A stretch of 64,000 nucleotides of DNA from Porphyromonas sp. COT-239 OH1446. Lineage in GTDB: Bacteria > Bacteroidota > Bacteroidia > Bacteroidales > Porphyromonadaceae. Shown here piece after piece: positions 40,432-49,757 of this stretch. The notes under the pieces are model-generated. The model saw only the letters and a program-made list of their open reading frames with translations, was not told where the DNA came from and ran no database searches. The stretch lies in contig NZ_JRAO01000015.1 of NCBI RefSeq assembly GCF_000768875.1, positions 62,192-126,191 of the forward strand, read 5' to 3'. Made by a program: the position numbers and the translations under genes. Position 1 is the stretch's first letter, and every line of letters starts with the position of its first letter.

Positions 40432-41187
40432 CTAGTCCTTGAACTTAGCCGAGAGGAACTCCCTATTCAGACGAGCAATATTGCTCACAGAGACATTCTT
40501 GGGGCATTCGACCTCACAAGCACGTGTATTCGTACAGTTACCGAAGCCGAGCTCGTCCATCTTGGCAACCATTGCCTTAGCACGACGGGCAGCCTCGACC
40601 TTACCCTGTGGCAGGAGGGCCAGCTGGCTGACCTTAGCAGAGACGAAGAGCATAGCCGAGCCATTCTTACAAGCGGCAGCACAAGCTCCACAGCCGATAC
40701 AAGCAGCCGCATCCATAGCCATATCCGCATACTTCTTGGGGATGGGGATGGCATTGGCATCGGGAACTCCTCCAGTATTCACCGAGACGAAACCGCCAGC
40801 CTGGATGATCTTGTCGTAGGCCGAGCGATCAACCATAAGGTCTCTGATAATGGGGAAGCCAGCCGAACGCCAAGGTTCTACCGTAATGGTATCGCCATCG
40901 TTGAAGCGACGCATATGTAGCTGACAGGTTGTGATGCTGTCATCTGGGCCGTGAGGATGGCCGTTGATGTAGAGCGAGCACATACCGCAGATCCCTTCAC
41001 GGCAGTCATGGTCAAAGACCACGGGCTCCTTGCCCTGACGGATCAACTGTTCGTTGAGTATATCAAGCATCTCGAGGAAGGAGCTTCCCTGAGAGACATT
41101 CTCGAGTGAATACGTTTCGAATGCGCCCTTAGCCTGGGGACCTCTTTGACGCCAAACCTTAACCTTGATATTGATATTCTTGTCCAT
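40432..41187 (-). CDS. frdB: Fumarate reductase/succinate dehydrogenase iron-sulfur subunit
   Basis: A 251-residue electron-transfer subunit. The 2Fe-2S motif is [20 protein letters not shown] with a fourth Cys in TTCQ. The 4Fe-4S and 3Fe-4S ligands are [14 protein letters not shown] and [16 protein letters not shown]. It links the flavin of FrdA to the heme/quinone site of FrdC on the cytoplasmic face of the membrane. The gene is last in the operon frdC-frdA-frdB, 23 nt after frdA. In fermenting Bacteroidota this complex mostly reduces fumarate to succinate with menaquinol. Confidence 0.96.
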   Translation of the reverse strand: MDKNINIKVKVWRQRGPQAKGAFETYSLENVSQGSSFLEMLDILNEQLIRQGKEPVVFDHDCREGICGMCSLYINGHPHGPDDSITTCQLHMRRFNDGDTITVEPWRSAGFPIIRDLMVDRSAYDKIIQAGGFVSVNTGGVPDANAIPIPKKYADMAMDAAACIGCGACAAACKNGSAMLFVSAKVSQLALLPQGKVEAARRAKAMVAKMDELGFGNCTNTRACEVECPKNVSVSNIARLNREFLSAKFKD

Positions 41188-41210
41188 TGTTTCTTGTTGC
41201 TTAGAGAGGT

Positions 41211-43154
41211 TTAGTTCTTATAGTTACGCTGCTGACGCACTACGAACTCGTAGTCTAGTGGTTCCTTGATCATGACAGGATCTTTGTCCTCGCCCTGATA
41301 TTCCCAGCAAGACACGTAGGCAAACTGGTCGTCGTGGCGCATTGCCTCACCCTCCTCGGTTTGGTGTTCGAGACGGAAGTGTCCACCGCAGCTTTCCTCT
41401 CGATCGAGGGCATCGTGGGCCATCAGTTCGCCGATCTCGATGAAGTCGGCCAAGCGAAGTGCCTTCTCCAGCTCAACGTTTAGGTCATTCGCAGCACCAG
41501 GAATGCGGACGTCGCTCCAGAACTCCTTCTTCAGTTCCTTGAGCTCCTTGATAGCCTTCTCAAGGCCGGCCTTCTCACGACCCATGCCGACGAAGTCCCA
41601 CATGATGTGGCCAAGTTTCTTGTGCAGGCTGTCTACGCTCTGCTTGCCCTTGATGTTCATCAGACGGGCGATGCGATCGTTGATGCCCTTCTCAGCTTCG
41701 TCGAACTCTGGACGGTCGGTGCTAAAGCGAGGTACCTGAATCTGATCTGCAAGATAATTTTGGATCGTGTAAGGGAGTACAAAGTATCCGTCTGCAAGCC
41801 CCTGCATCAGAGCCGAAGCCCCCAGTCGGTTTGCCCCGTGATCGGAGAAGTTTGCCTCTCCGATGGCGAAGAGACCTGGGATGGTGGTCTGCAGCTCATA
41901 GTCTACCCAAATCCCACCCATGGTGTAGTGGATGGCGGGATAGATCATCATGGGCGTCTCGTAGGGATTATCGTTGGTAATCTTCTCATACATTTGGAAG
42001 AGGTTACCATAGCGAGCCTCTACGACATCACGACCCAAACGCTGGATCGCAGAGGAGAAGTCTAGATATACGGCAAGACCTGTATTGTTGACACCATAGC
42101 CAGCATCACAACGCTCCTTAGCAGCACGACTGGCAACGTCTCGAGGTACGAGGTTACCGAAGGCTGGATAGCGACGCTCGAGGTAGTAGTCTCGATCCTC
42201 CTCCTTGATCTCTGTGGGGCGAATCTTGCCCTCTTGTAGCTTCTTAGCATCCTCGAGCTTTTTGGGAACCCAAATGCGACCGTCGTTGCGCAGGGACTCT
42301 GACATCAGTGTGAGCTTGGACTGGAACTCACCGTGCACAGGGATACAAGTTGGGTGGATCTGCGCCATACATGGATTGGCGAAGTAAGCTCCCTTCTTAT
42401 AGCACTGCCAAGCGGCCGAGCCATTGGAGGCCATCGCATTGGTCGATAGGAAGAAGGCATTACCGTAACCACCCGTGCCGATGACTACAGCATGGGCAGC
42501 GAAACGCTCTACCTTACCAGTAACGAGGTTACGAGCGATAATCCCACGGGCACGTCCATCAATGATCACCACATCGAGCATCTCATAGCGGGTGTAGAGC
42601 TTGACAGAGCCCTTACCCACCTGACGGCTTAGAGCTGAATAGGCACCCAGCAGGAGCTGCTGCCCCGTCTGACCGCGGGCATAGAAGGTACGAGAGACCT
42701 GAGCTCCACCGAAAGAGCGGTTATCGAGCAGACCACCATATTCACGAGCGAAGGGGACACCCTGAGCGACACACTGGTCAATGATCGAGTTGGCCACCTC
42801 TGCCAGGCGATATACATTGGCCTCACGGGCACGATAGTCTCCGCCCTTGATGGTATCGTAGAAGAGACGATAGACAGAGTCGCCATCATTCTGATAATTC
42901 TTGGCAGCGTTAATTCCCCCCTGTGCAGCGATCGAGTGTGCACGACGAGGAGAGTCCTGGATACAGAAGTTGAGGACGTTGAAGCCCATCTCTCCCAGCG
43001 AAGCGGCTGCCGATGCACCTGCCAATCCTGTACCGACAACGATCACATCAAGGCGACGCTTGTTGGCGGGGTTCACCAGCTTCTGATGGTTCTTATAGTT
43101 AGTCCACTTCTCTGCGAGTGGGCCTTGAGGTATCTTAGAGTTAATCTTTGACAT
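41211..43154 (-). CDS. frdA: Fumarate reductase/succinate dehydrogenase flavoprotein subunit
   Basis: A 647-residue catalytic subunit with covalent FAD. The Rossmann start [21 protein letters not shown] (about 38-58) is followed by [17 protein letters not shown], where the His bonds FAD. The active-site loop with HPTCIPVHG comes later, as does the FAD-binding [26 protein letters not shown]. The length and the C-terminal SDHGANR block match the B-type (b558) FRD/SDH of anaerobic Bacteroidota and epsilonproteobacteria. It sits 37 nt after frdC and 23 nt before frdB. Confidence 0.96.
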   Translation of the reverse strand: MSKINSKIPQGPLAEKWTNYKNHQKLVNPANKRRLDVIVVGTGLAGASAAASLGEMGFNVLNFCIQDSPRRAHSIAAQGGINAAKNYQNDGDSVYRLFYDTIKGGDYRAREANVYRLAEVANSIIDQCVAQGVPFAREYGGLLDNRSFGGAQVSRTFYARGQTGQQLLLGAYSALSRQVGKGSVKLYTRYEMLDVVIIDGRARGIIARNLVTGKVERFAAHAVVIGTGGYGNAFFLSTNAMASNGSAAWQCYKKGAYFANPCMAQIHPTCIPVHGEFQSKLTLMSESLRNDGRIWVPKKLEDAKKLQEGKIRPTEIKEEDRDYYLERRYPAFGNLVPRDVASRAAKERCDAGYGVNNTGLAVYLDFSSAIQRLGRDVVEARYGNLFQMYEKITNDNPYETPMMIYPAIHYTMGGIWVDYELQTTIPGLFAIGEANFSDHGANRLGASALMQGLADGYFVLPYTIQNYLADQIQVPRFSTDRPEFDEAEKGINDRIARLMNIKGKQSVDSLHKKLGHIMWDFVGMGREKAGLEKAIKELKELKKEFWSDVRIPGAANDLNVELEKALRLADFIEIGELMAHDALDREESCGGHFRLEHQTEEGEAMRHDDQFAYVSCWEYQGEDKDPVMIKEPLDYEFVVRQQRNYKN

Positions 43155-43191
43155 AGTAGTAATGTATCTGTAGATGGATCACTAAGCGAAC

Positions 43192-43905
43192 TTATGCGAA
43201 GGGGCAAGATGCAGTCCCATTGCAAAGCGACTGGAGGAAGAAGAAGATCACCACCGCAGCAAAGCCTAGGACGATCAGTGTAGAGTAGATATTAGAGATC
43301 ACCTGAAGACGCTTCATCCAGATCGTATTGTTCCATCCGATCGTGTGCAGAGCACTCCAGAAACCATGTGCCAAGTGGAACCACAGGGCAGCTAGCCATA
43401 CGAGGTAGAGCAACACATAAACTGGATTGGCGAAGGTGTAGCGGATCAGGCCAGCCCCATCGGTAGGGCCATTAACCCCTGGGATACCTAGATCATGAAT
43501 GTGCTGTAGCTCTGCCAGCTGCATCTTGGCCCAGAAGTTAAAGAGGTGCAGACCAAGTCCGAGCAATACTACGACACCGAGAGCCATCATGTTTTGAGAG
43601 GCCCACTCTACGCCCTGAGGCTTGCCCACGACACCATAGCGATCTGACCCACGAGCCTTACGGTTCTGATTGGTTAGGATAAGTGCGTAGACGATGTGCA
43701 AGATGAAGAGCAGTGCCAGCCCCTTAGTTGCAACTAAAGCGTACCAGTTAGCCCCGAGGAATGCACAGATCATGTTGTAACCCTCGGCCGAGAACAGAGC
43801 TACCAAGTTCATCGACATGTGGAAGGTTAGGAACAGGATCAACGCAAGCCCAGAAATACTCATCACGAGCTTGCGGCCAATCGAAGATTTAATTAACCAC
43901 GACAT
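43192..43905 (-). CDS. frdC: Fumarate reductase/succinate dehydrogenase cytochrome b558 subunit
   Basis: A 237-residue diheme membrane anchor with five hydrophobic spans (near 11-34, 55-80, 100-124, 155-180, 205-228). Conserved histidines are seen in FLTFHMSMNLVALF, ILHIVYALIL, LGLHLFNFW and WFHLAHGFWSALHTIGW, giving enough axial ligands for two hemes. It carries menaquinone chemistry and anchors FrdAB. It is the first gene of the operon with a TATCTTTG box and a leader of about 85 nt. Confidence 0.94.
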   Translation of the reverse strand: MSWLIKSSIGRKLVMSISGLALILFLTFHMSMNLVALFSAEGYNMICAFLGANWYALVATKGLALLFILHIVYALILTNQNRKARGSDRYGVVGKPQGVEWASQNMMALGVVVLLGLGLHLFNFWAKMQLAELQHIHDLGIPGVNGPTDGAGLIRYTFANPVYVLLYLVWLAALWFHLAHGFWSALHTIGWNNTIWMKRLQVISNIYSTLIVLGFAAVVIFFFLQSLCNGTASCPFA

Positions 43906-43997
43906 AAAGAATTACTATTAAGTTGTTATGATGTTACTTGTCCAACCAACACGGCGTTCCCCCCACGAGTAGGTATAGAGGAAGCGTGTTTCCGCAA

Positions 43998-44005
43998 CAA
44001 AGATA
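43998..44005 (-). promoter_or_regulatory. -7 box for frdCAB
   Basis: The minus strand reads TATCTTTG exactly. A TTG lies upstream at slightly long spacing (about 23 nt). The leader to frdC is about 85 nt. Confidence 0.6.
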
Positions 44006-44178
44006 AGCGAATTAAGGAGATTATTGCACAATAATTGAAGAAAGAAAGATATAATTACACCCTCATGCTCCCTAGGATTAGGTATAAAGCCGAGCAAAGC
44101 ATTCATTCTCAATGCTGCAGACCGTTCGAAGGGGTTCTCGAAGGGAAGATAAGCAAGGGATTGGGAGAAGTTCAGACA

Positions 44179-44455
44179 AGGTCCTATCTGAGCCCTCACA
44201 GAGACATAAGTAGGAGCTCAAGTGAAGTCCTATCTGAGCCTCCACAGAGACATAAGTAGGAGCTCAAGTGAAGTCCTATCTGAGCCTCCACAGAGACATA
44301 AGTAGGAACTCAAGTGAAGTCCTATCTGAGCCTCTGCAGAGACATAAGTAGGAGCTGGGGTGAACGCTCCCCGAGGGCGCAGACGAGGCTCTATCAAGAT
44401 CTCTGCCAGGGGTCAGCAAAGGCCCGAGACAGCGAGACAAATAGGTCTCTCAGAG
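44179..44455. repeat. 23/46-nt repeat array, locus E (most regular copy)
   Basis: Four copies of a 46-nt unit begin at 44181, 44227, 44273 and 44319, exactly 46 nt apart and nearly identical. Each is one forward 23-mer (AAGTCCTATCTGAGCCTC...) and one inverted 23-mer (...ATAAGTAGGAGCTCAAGTG), so the array alternates orientation. Decayed 23-nt units continue at 44387, 44410 and 44433 (the last contains GAGACAAATAGGTCTC). It lies between divergent frdC and the TPP-controlled receptor, ending 35 nt before the -7 box of the latter. The remainder of the 43906-44806 gap is accounted for by the frd promoter, the TPP promoter and the riboswitch. Confidence 0.9.
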
Positions 44456-44490
44456 CATCTCTCCACCTGAGAAGATGTCGAAATAATGCG

Positions 44491-44498
44491 TACCTTTG
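44491..44498 (+). promoter_or_regulatory. -7 box of the TPP riboswitch transcript
   Basis: TACCTTTG matches the consensus exactly. Transcription starting near 44505 would begin just before the TPP aptamer at 44510. Confidence 0.65.
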
Positions 44499-44509
44499 TC
44501 TCGACATAA

Positions 44510-44615
44510 GGACAAAAGGGGTGCTAGCCTCTCAATGCCCCAGCGGCAGAGAGATCGGCAGCTGAGAACAAACCCTCATACCTGATCCAGATAGTACTGG
44601 CGTAGGGATTTATCC
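44510..44615 (+). promoter_or_regulatory. TPP (thiamine pyrophosphate) riboswitch
   Basis: The thi-box core is complete: GGGGTGCT at 44518-44525, GCTGAGA near 44571, ACCCTC, then ACCTGATCCAGATAGTACTGG and GCGTAGGGA ending near 44609. The P1 arms GGACAAA and TTTATCC pair with one mismatch. P3 is a stem near 44535-44560. About 190 nt separate it from the receptor start at 44807 and contain possible expression-platform stems (for example GACC/GGTC near 44731-44745). TPP binding is expected to lower expression of the receptor; whether at transcription or translation I cannot say. Confidence 0.93.
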
Positions 44616-44806
44616 GTGTCGGAGGGCTCGTCTCTCAGGGATCTACCCTACTAGGCATCCGCCTCGAGCCTCACCCCACACCAACATCCACATCAGGTTC
44701 CCATCGGCAGTATTAGACCATCGACAGGTCTCATCATTGTCCTGGTCATGGAGCATCGAGGTTGATGCTTCATTATCGTTCATCATATATATACTTTATA
44801 GCAACG

Positions 44807-47023
44807 ATGAGATCACTCATTACTCTCATGCTCGCAGGCGGTAGCCTGCTCTCGGTAGCAGCCCAATCGACTGCACCAAAGTCCTCCGAAGCAGACTCGC
44901 TTCGAGTAACCACCCTACAGGAGCTCTCCGTCGTAGGCGTACGTGCAGACAAGCGCACCCCTATGGCCTACAGCAACCTGGGCAAGAAAGAGATTGGGAA
45001 GGAGAACCTTGGCCGAGATATCCCCTTCCTGCTGCAGAGCCTTCCCTCGGTCGTCTTCTCAAGCGATGCGGGCACGGGCATCGGTTACACCTCGCTGCGT
45101 GTGCGTGGGGTGGATGCCACAGGGATCAACATCATGGTCAATGGCATCCCTCTCAACGACTCAGAGAGCCAGGCCGTCTTTTGGGTTAATATGCCCGACT
45201 TCGCCTCTAGCCTACAGGAGCTACAACTCCAGAGAGGCGTAGGGACATCGTCCAATGGAGCGGCAGCCTTCGGAGCCAGCCTCAACATGCGCACCGATCA
45301 GATCGGGCTCAAGCCCTATGCGACGGTGAGCGCAGGCGCAGGCTCGTTCGGAACTCGGAGGGCCTCGATCAAGGTAGGCACAGGACGCCTCGGCGGACGC
45401 TGGACGATCGACACCCGACTATCCCGAGTAGAGAGTGCTGGCTATGTCGATAGAGCTTCGGTAGATCAGTACGCTTACTTCCTACAAGCGAGCTATGCCA
45501 CCGAGACGACAATGCTGCGCTATGTAACCTTCGGCGGTAAGCAGATCACAGGCATTGCCTGGCATGGCATCGAGGCCAGCGACGAGAAGAGCTACGGGCG
45601 CACCTACAACCCAGCTGGCTATATGTACACTGATGCTGCAGGCAAGGCACACTATTACCACGATACTGACAACTACAGCCAGCCTCATCATCAGCTCATC
45701 CTCACCCACAGCTTCTCCCCCAGGCTGACGCTCAACCTCACGGCGCACTATACAGCAGGCTTTGGCTACACAGACGAATTCAAAGCAAGCTCTTCACTCA
45801 AGAAGTACGCTCTGAAGAACTATGTAGACGCCTCGGGCAAGCAGATTAAGCGAGCGGACATCATCCGTCGCAAGTACCTCGACAATGACTTCTACGGGGT
45901 CAATGCGATGCTCAACTGGCAGCAGAGGGATTGGCAGCTCAGCGCAGGGCTTAGCGGCAATTACTACAAGGGGCTACACTATGGAGAGCGTCGCTGGATA
46001 TCTAAATACCCCGAAGTGATTTACCCCGAGAGCCGCTACTATGACAATCTAGCGCACAAGACAGACCTCTCAAGCTTCGTCAAGGCCAACTGGCAACTCT
46101 CCGAGCAGCTGAACCTATTCGCTGACCTCCAGCTACGCCACATCGCCTACGACGTACAGGGGACACTGGACAAGTACAGCGATGCGACCAAGGGGATGAG
46201 GGCCATTGACCTGAAGAAGGACTTCCTCTTCCTCAACCCCAAAGCGGGTGTCTACTACCAATTCACCCCCCAGCATCATGCCTTCGCTTCGGTAGCTGTG
46301 GCACAGCGTGAGCCAGGGCGAAAGATCTACACCGAGGGGAGCAACGCTGGTGGCGCAGAGCCCAAGGCCGAGCACCTCATAGACTACGAGCTGGGCTACG
46401 GCTATCGCAGCCACAGACTAAGTCTCTCGGCTGGACTCTACTACATGAGCTATCGAGATCAGCTCGTAGCCAATGGTAAGATCAGCGATGTAGGCGAACC
46501 TCTACTGGAGAATGTTGATCATAGCTACCGCATGGGCCTTGAGCTCTCGGCTAGCTATCGCCCTACGAAGTGGCTTCGCCTCGACGGAGCTCTAGCCCTC
46601 AGCCAGTCTCGCATCAAGGACTACCACAACTTCAGCACAGGCGAGGAGGTGAAGTATAGCAATACCCCCATCGGTTACTCCCCAGAGATTGTCTCCTCTG
46701 CTGCAGCTAGCCTCGTGTTCGGGAGCTTCGAGGCTGGTCTGACCAGCCAATTCGTCGGCAAGCAGTACCTAGACAATACGGGGAGTGAGGCTCGTAAGCT
46801 ACCCGCCTACCACGTCGCAGGCCTGCGCATGAGCTACGACCTCAGCCTGCCAGGGGTGAAGCGTATGAACCTCAGCCTACAGGTGAATAACCTCTTCGAT
46901 GCCAAGTACTCCAGCAATGGTTGGACTTACTTCTACGTCGATGGAGGCAAGGAGGTGAGCCATGTAGGACTCTATCCGCAGGCTGGGATCAACTTCCTCC
47001 TGGGCACAAGCCTGAGCTTCTAG
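44807..47023 (+). CDS. TonB-dependent outer-membrane receptor, probably for thiamine
   Basis: A 738-residue receptor that starts MRSLITLMLAGGSLLSVAAQ (the ATG at 44807 gives a clean signal peptide; an ATG 45 nt upstream adds residues that spoil it). The plug domain has DIPFLLQSLPSVVFSSDAGTGIGYTSLRVRGVDATGINIMVNGIPLNDSESQ, and the barrel ends INFLLGTSLSF, with a terminal Phe for BAM insertion. It is single, with no SusD partner, so it is a classic siderophore/vitamin-type receptor. The TPP riboswitch ahead of it says it is shut off when thiamine is plentiful, which fits thiamine or thiamine-precursor import as known for OMPthi in Bacteroides. Confidence 0.88.
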   Translation: MRSLITLMLAGGSLLSVAAQSTAPKSSEADSLRVTTLQELSVVGVRADKRTPMAYSNLGKKEIGKENLGRDIPFLLQSLPSVVFSSDAGTGIGYTSLRVRGVDATGINIMVNGIPLNDSESQAVFWVNMPDFASSLQELQLQRGVGTSSNGAAAFGASLNMRTDQIGLKPYATVSAGAGSFGTRRASIKVGTGRLGGRWTIDTRLSRVESAGYVDRASVDQYAYFLQASYATETTMLRYVTFGGKQITGIAWHGIEASDEKSYGRTYNPAGYMYTDAAGKAHYYHDTDNYSQPHHQLILTHSFSPRLTLNLTAHYTAGFGYTDEFKASSSLKKYALKNYVDASGKQIKRADIIRRKYLDNDFYGVNAMLNWQQRDWQLSAGLSGNYYKGLHYGERRWISKYPEVIYPESRYYDNLAHKTDLSSFVKANWQLSEQLNLFADLQLRHIAYDVQGTLDKYSDATKGMRAIDLKKDFLFLNPKAGVYYQFTPQHHAFASVAVAQREPGRKIYTEGSNAGGAEPKAEHLIDYELGYGYRSHRLSLSAGLYYMSYRDQLVANGKISDVGEPLLENVDHSYRMGLELSASYRPTKWLRLDGALALSQSRIKDYHNFSTGEEVKYSNTPIGYSPEIVSSAAASLVFGSFEAGLTSQFVGKQYLDNTGSEARKLPAYHVAGLRMSYDLSLPGVKRMNLSLQVNNLFDAKYSSNGWTYFYVDGGKEVSHVGLYPQAGINFLLGTSLSF

Positions 47024-47054
47024 GTTTGCCAATCTTTTTCGTTACCTTGCTCTT

Positions 47055-47092
47055 GGGAGCCTCGGCCTTGGGTCGGGGCTCCCTGCTTTTTA
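47055..47092 (+). terminator. Terminator of the TPP-regulated receptor gene
   Basis: GGGAGCC (47055-47061) pairs with 47077-47083, followed by TGCTTTTTAG. It begins 32 nt after the receptor stop. The stem is short (7 bp) but the U-run is good. Confidence 0.65.
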
Positions 47093-47200
47093 GGGCCTAG
47101 AGAGGGGGCAGAGAGAGTCATGGTCAAGGGCGAAGAGCAGGCATAGAGATGAGACAGAGCGAGGGGTGGTCTAATCCAATGGGCTACCCACCCAAAGCTT

Positions 47201-47240
47201 GAGGGGCTGCCTCGAAACGATCGTTTCAAGGCAGCCCCTC
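47201..47240. terminator. Two-way palindrome between the receptor and GH20 genes
   Basis: A 40-bp palindrome centred on 47220/47221 with one mismatch pair; the arm opens GAGGGGCTGCCT. It lies in a convergent gap and probably ends the GH20 transcript (stop at 47297). Between 47093 and 47200 I see no gene. Confidence 0.75.
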
Positions 47241-47296
47241 TTGGCTTGATGAGGACGCTGAGGGAGCTTCACCTCAGCAGCCCTTAGACCGCCAGC

Positions 47297-49639
47297 TTAC
47301 TTGGCAATGAAGGAGGTGATGGGGGTGAACTTATCTGCACCCTCAGCACGCATATACACCGAGGAGTCTGACCAGTAAGTGGGGAAGCCTCCGTGCACAG
47401 CCCCAATGAAGACAACCTTGATGGGGTGATAGCCAGCCTTCAGAGCGACGCTACAGTCATGTCGGCTAAACTTCTTCACCTCACCTGCATTGTCGATGAT
47501 CTTCTTCCCATCAATCCAAAACTCATCATTGTCTGTAGAGAAGAAGTACACACCATCCTCAGGGATTAGGACATAACCCTCACCAATAACCGCACTGGCG
47601 TCGAACTCATCCATGTTGTTCTTGAGGCCATGGGGCTTCACACGCTCGAGCCTCTCAGCCTTGCCCTCTACCCAGTTGGTAGCATTGGCGAAGTCCGAGG
47701 CCTTGAGGTAATTCCCCATTGATCTGCGAGTCAAGAGGCCCTCTACAGGCTTCTTCAATTCGACAGCGGGGCTGAGCTCCTGCTTCTCAAAGGTGATCTC
47801 ACGCACACGACTGAGCTTGCCCGAGGGCAATACCGAGGCCACCTTGATCACCTTGCTCTCCGTTACCAACAGAGGCTCAGAGTACTCCGTTGAGCTAGCT
47901 GTAGGCTCGCTGCCATCGAGGGTATAGACCATCTTGATGGGGCGTGTCGTCTTGAGCGTGAGCTGAGTGCTATCTACGAAGGCAATGAAGTCGCATGAGC
48001 CCTTGGGCTGCTCAGGCAGGGGGATGTGGTAATTAACCCCTACATGATCTAGGCGCACGTAGGCGTTGTTGATACGACGAGAGAAGTCTGCGAAGTCCTT
48101 CTTCTCCACTGGAGTCCAGGTCAGCTCGGCCAGGGCCTGCAGGCGAGGATAGGCTCGGTACTCCATAGTACGAGTATCATAGAGATACTCCCCCCACAGA
48201 TTGGCCTGTGCCCCGAGGATGTGATGACGCTTATCCTCAGCGATCGTCTCAGGGACGGGGTAGTAGCTATAGACCTTCTCTAGAGGAGAGTAGCAGCAGA
48301 TGGCCACAGGCTCTATCTTAGGATCACCCTGATAGTGGTCGATGTAGAGGCCACCACTACCAGGGGTCATGATCACATCATGCCCCATATTGGCACTGGC
48401 AATCCCTCCAGACTCGCCTCTCCAGCTCATGACTGTAGCCGATGGAGCTAGACCGCCCTCGAGGATTTCGTCCCAACCGATAAGCTTCTTGCCATGCTTA
48501 TCTAGCATCTTCTGAGCTCGACGGATGACGTAGCTTTGCAGCTCGTGCTCATCCTTGAGCTTCTCCTGCTTGATACGCTTCTGACAGAGTGGGCAGACCT
48601 TCCATCGATCCTTAGGGCACTCGTCGCCACCGATGTGGAAGTATTCTCCTGGGAAGAGAGGGGCAACCTCGTCAATCACATCCGAAAGGAATTCGAATAC
48701 TTCCTCCTTACCAGCACAGTAGACATCCAGTTCGACACCCCAGAGGTTACGCACCTTGTAGTCCTGCCCAGCCTGTGTCTTCGGGTTACAAGCGAGCTCA
48801 GGATAAGCAGAGATGGCACCCATAGCATGCCCAGGAAGCTCAATCTCTGGGATGATAGTTACGAAGCGCTCTTGAGCGTAACGGACAACCTCCTTGATCT
48901 GCTCCTGAGTATAGAAGCCCCCATACTCAGAGCCATCGCCCTCGATGCGCTTCGAACCAATCTCTGTCAGACGGGGATACTTCTTGATCTCAATGCGCCA
49001 ACCCTGATCTTCGGTCAAGTGCCAATGCATGCGATTGACCTTGAACATAGAGAGGACATCGATCTGACGCTTAACATCCTCGACCGTGAGGAAGTGACGG
49101 CAGACATCAATCAATAGGCCACGATAGCCAAAGGCGGGCTCGTCCTGGACAGAGACCACAGGAGCCTTCCAGTAAACAGTTCTCACGAGACTACGGCTCT
49201 CGATCTCGGCAGGCAGAAGCTGCATTAGGGTTTGCATACCGTAGAAGAGGCCATGAGCAGAGCGTCCAACGACCTCTACCCCGCTAGCCTTGACCTCGAG
49301 AGTGTAACCCTCTTCCTTGAGCTTAAGAGAGGGATCGATACGCAGGAAGATAGAGCCTTCTGCAGACTGCTCGCCCTCTACGACAGGGAGCTTATACCCG
49401 GTCGAGGCACGCATCTTGGTTGCGAAAAACTCTGCGATCGTGCGAGCCTCTGCCCCTTGGGCAATAAGCTCGGCAGACTTACCAAGCTCAAATTCTCCAC
49501 CATGCTCTGTGAGGGATAGTGGCTTGGGAATGATGTTGATTCCTTTGTTGTACTCAGGCATCGTCTTCTCGACGGCATCTGTACAGGCTGACAGCAGCAG
49601 GGTAACAGCTGTAGCCATAGTTAGCATAAATTTATTCAT
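47297..49639 (-). CDS. GH20 beta-N-acetylhexosaminidase lipoprotein with PA14 domain
   Basis: A 780-residue surface lipoprotein that removes terminal GlcNAc/GalNAc. The start at 49639 (MNKFMLTMATAVTLLLSAC) puts the lipobox Cys near 19. A GH20b lead domain (about 35-150) precedes the GH20 barrel with RGLLIDVCRHFLTVEDVKRQID, MHWHLTEDQGWRIEIKKYPRL, and the catalytic D-E pair in FHIGGDECPKDRWK (about 339-340 from this start). After a chitobiase-type beta domain (about 545-620), a PA14-like sandwich (about 630-780; EDGVYFFSTDNDEFWIDGKK) probably binds glycan. It is transcribed alone behind glyA. It can work after GH18/GH2 on host glycans. Confidence 0.93.
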   Translation of the reverse strand: MNKFMLTMATAVTLLLSACTDAVEKTMPEYNKGINIIPKPLSLTEHGGEFELGKSAELIAQGAEARTIAEFFATKMRASTGYKLPVVEGEQSAEGSIFLRIDPSLKLKEEGYTLEVKASGVEVVGRSAHGLFYGMQTLMQLLPAEIESRSLVRTVYWKAPVVSVQDEPAFGYRGLLIDVCRHFLTVEDVKRQIDVLSMFKVNRMHWHLTEDQGWRIEIKKYPRLTEIGSKRIEGDGSEYGGFYTQEQIKEVVRYAQERFVTIIPEIELPGHAMGAISAYPELACNPKTQAGQDYKVRNLWGVELDVYCAGKEEVFEFLSDVIDEVAPLFPGEYFHIGGDECPKDRWKVCPLCQKRIKQEKLKDEHELQSYVIRRAQKMLDKHGKKLIGWDEILEGGLAPSATVMSWRGESGGIASANMGHDVIMTPGSGGLYIDHYQGDPKIEPVAICCYSPLEKVYSYYPVPETIAEDKRHHILGAQANLWGEYLYDTRTMEYRAYPRLQALAELTWTPVEKKDFADFSRRINNAYVRLDHVGVNYHIPLPEQPKGSCDFIAFVDSTQLTLKTTRPIKMVYTLDGSEPTASSTEYSEPLLVTESKVIKVASVLPSGKLSRVREITFEKQELSPAVELKKPVEGLLTRRSMGNYLKASDFANATNWVEGKAERLERVKPHGLKNNMDEFDASAVIGEGYVLIPEDGVYFFSTDNDEFWIDGKKIIDNAGEVKKFSRHDCSVALKAGYHPIKVVFIGAVHGGFPTYWSDSSVYMRAEGADKFTPITSFIAK

Positions 49640-49671
49640 AGGATACACATTAATGATCTAAATTTGTGTCA

Positions 49672-49730
49672 ATGCTATAGCACAGAAGCGAGTGAGGATA
49701 TTCCCCAACAGAAGCTCTGTGCTATAGCAT
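49672..49730. other. 15-bp inverted repeat between glyA and GH20 genes
   Basis: ATGCTATAGCACAGA (49672-49686) pairs perfectly with 49716-49730 around a 29-nt loop. It follows the glyA stop on the minus strand. The left arm overlaps a possible -7 box TAGCATTG (49670-49677, minus strand) for the GH20 gene. It may be the glyA terminator, or an operator-like site for GH20; I cannot separate the two. No U-tract follows. Confidence 0.5.
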
Positions 49731-49757
49731 CGTTACCTCAGTCTCTCTCAGGACTGA

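Noticed and set aside
40439-40819. Plus-strand frames opposite frdB and frdA
   Set aside because: They lie wholly inside strongly conserved genes on the other strand and have no motifs of their own.
44179-44455. CRISPR array at the most regular repeat locus
   Set aside because: The 46-nt units are repeated in full with no unique spacers, the 23-mers alternate in orientation, and there are no cas genes in the window.
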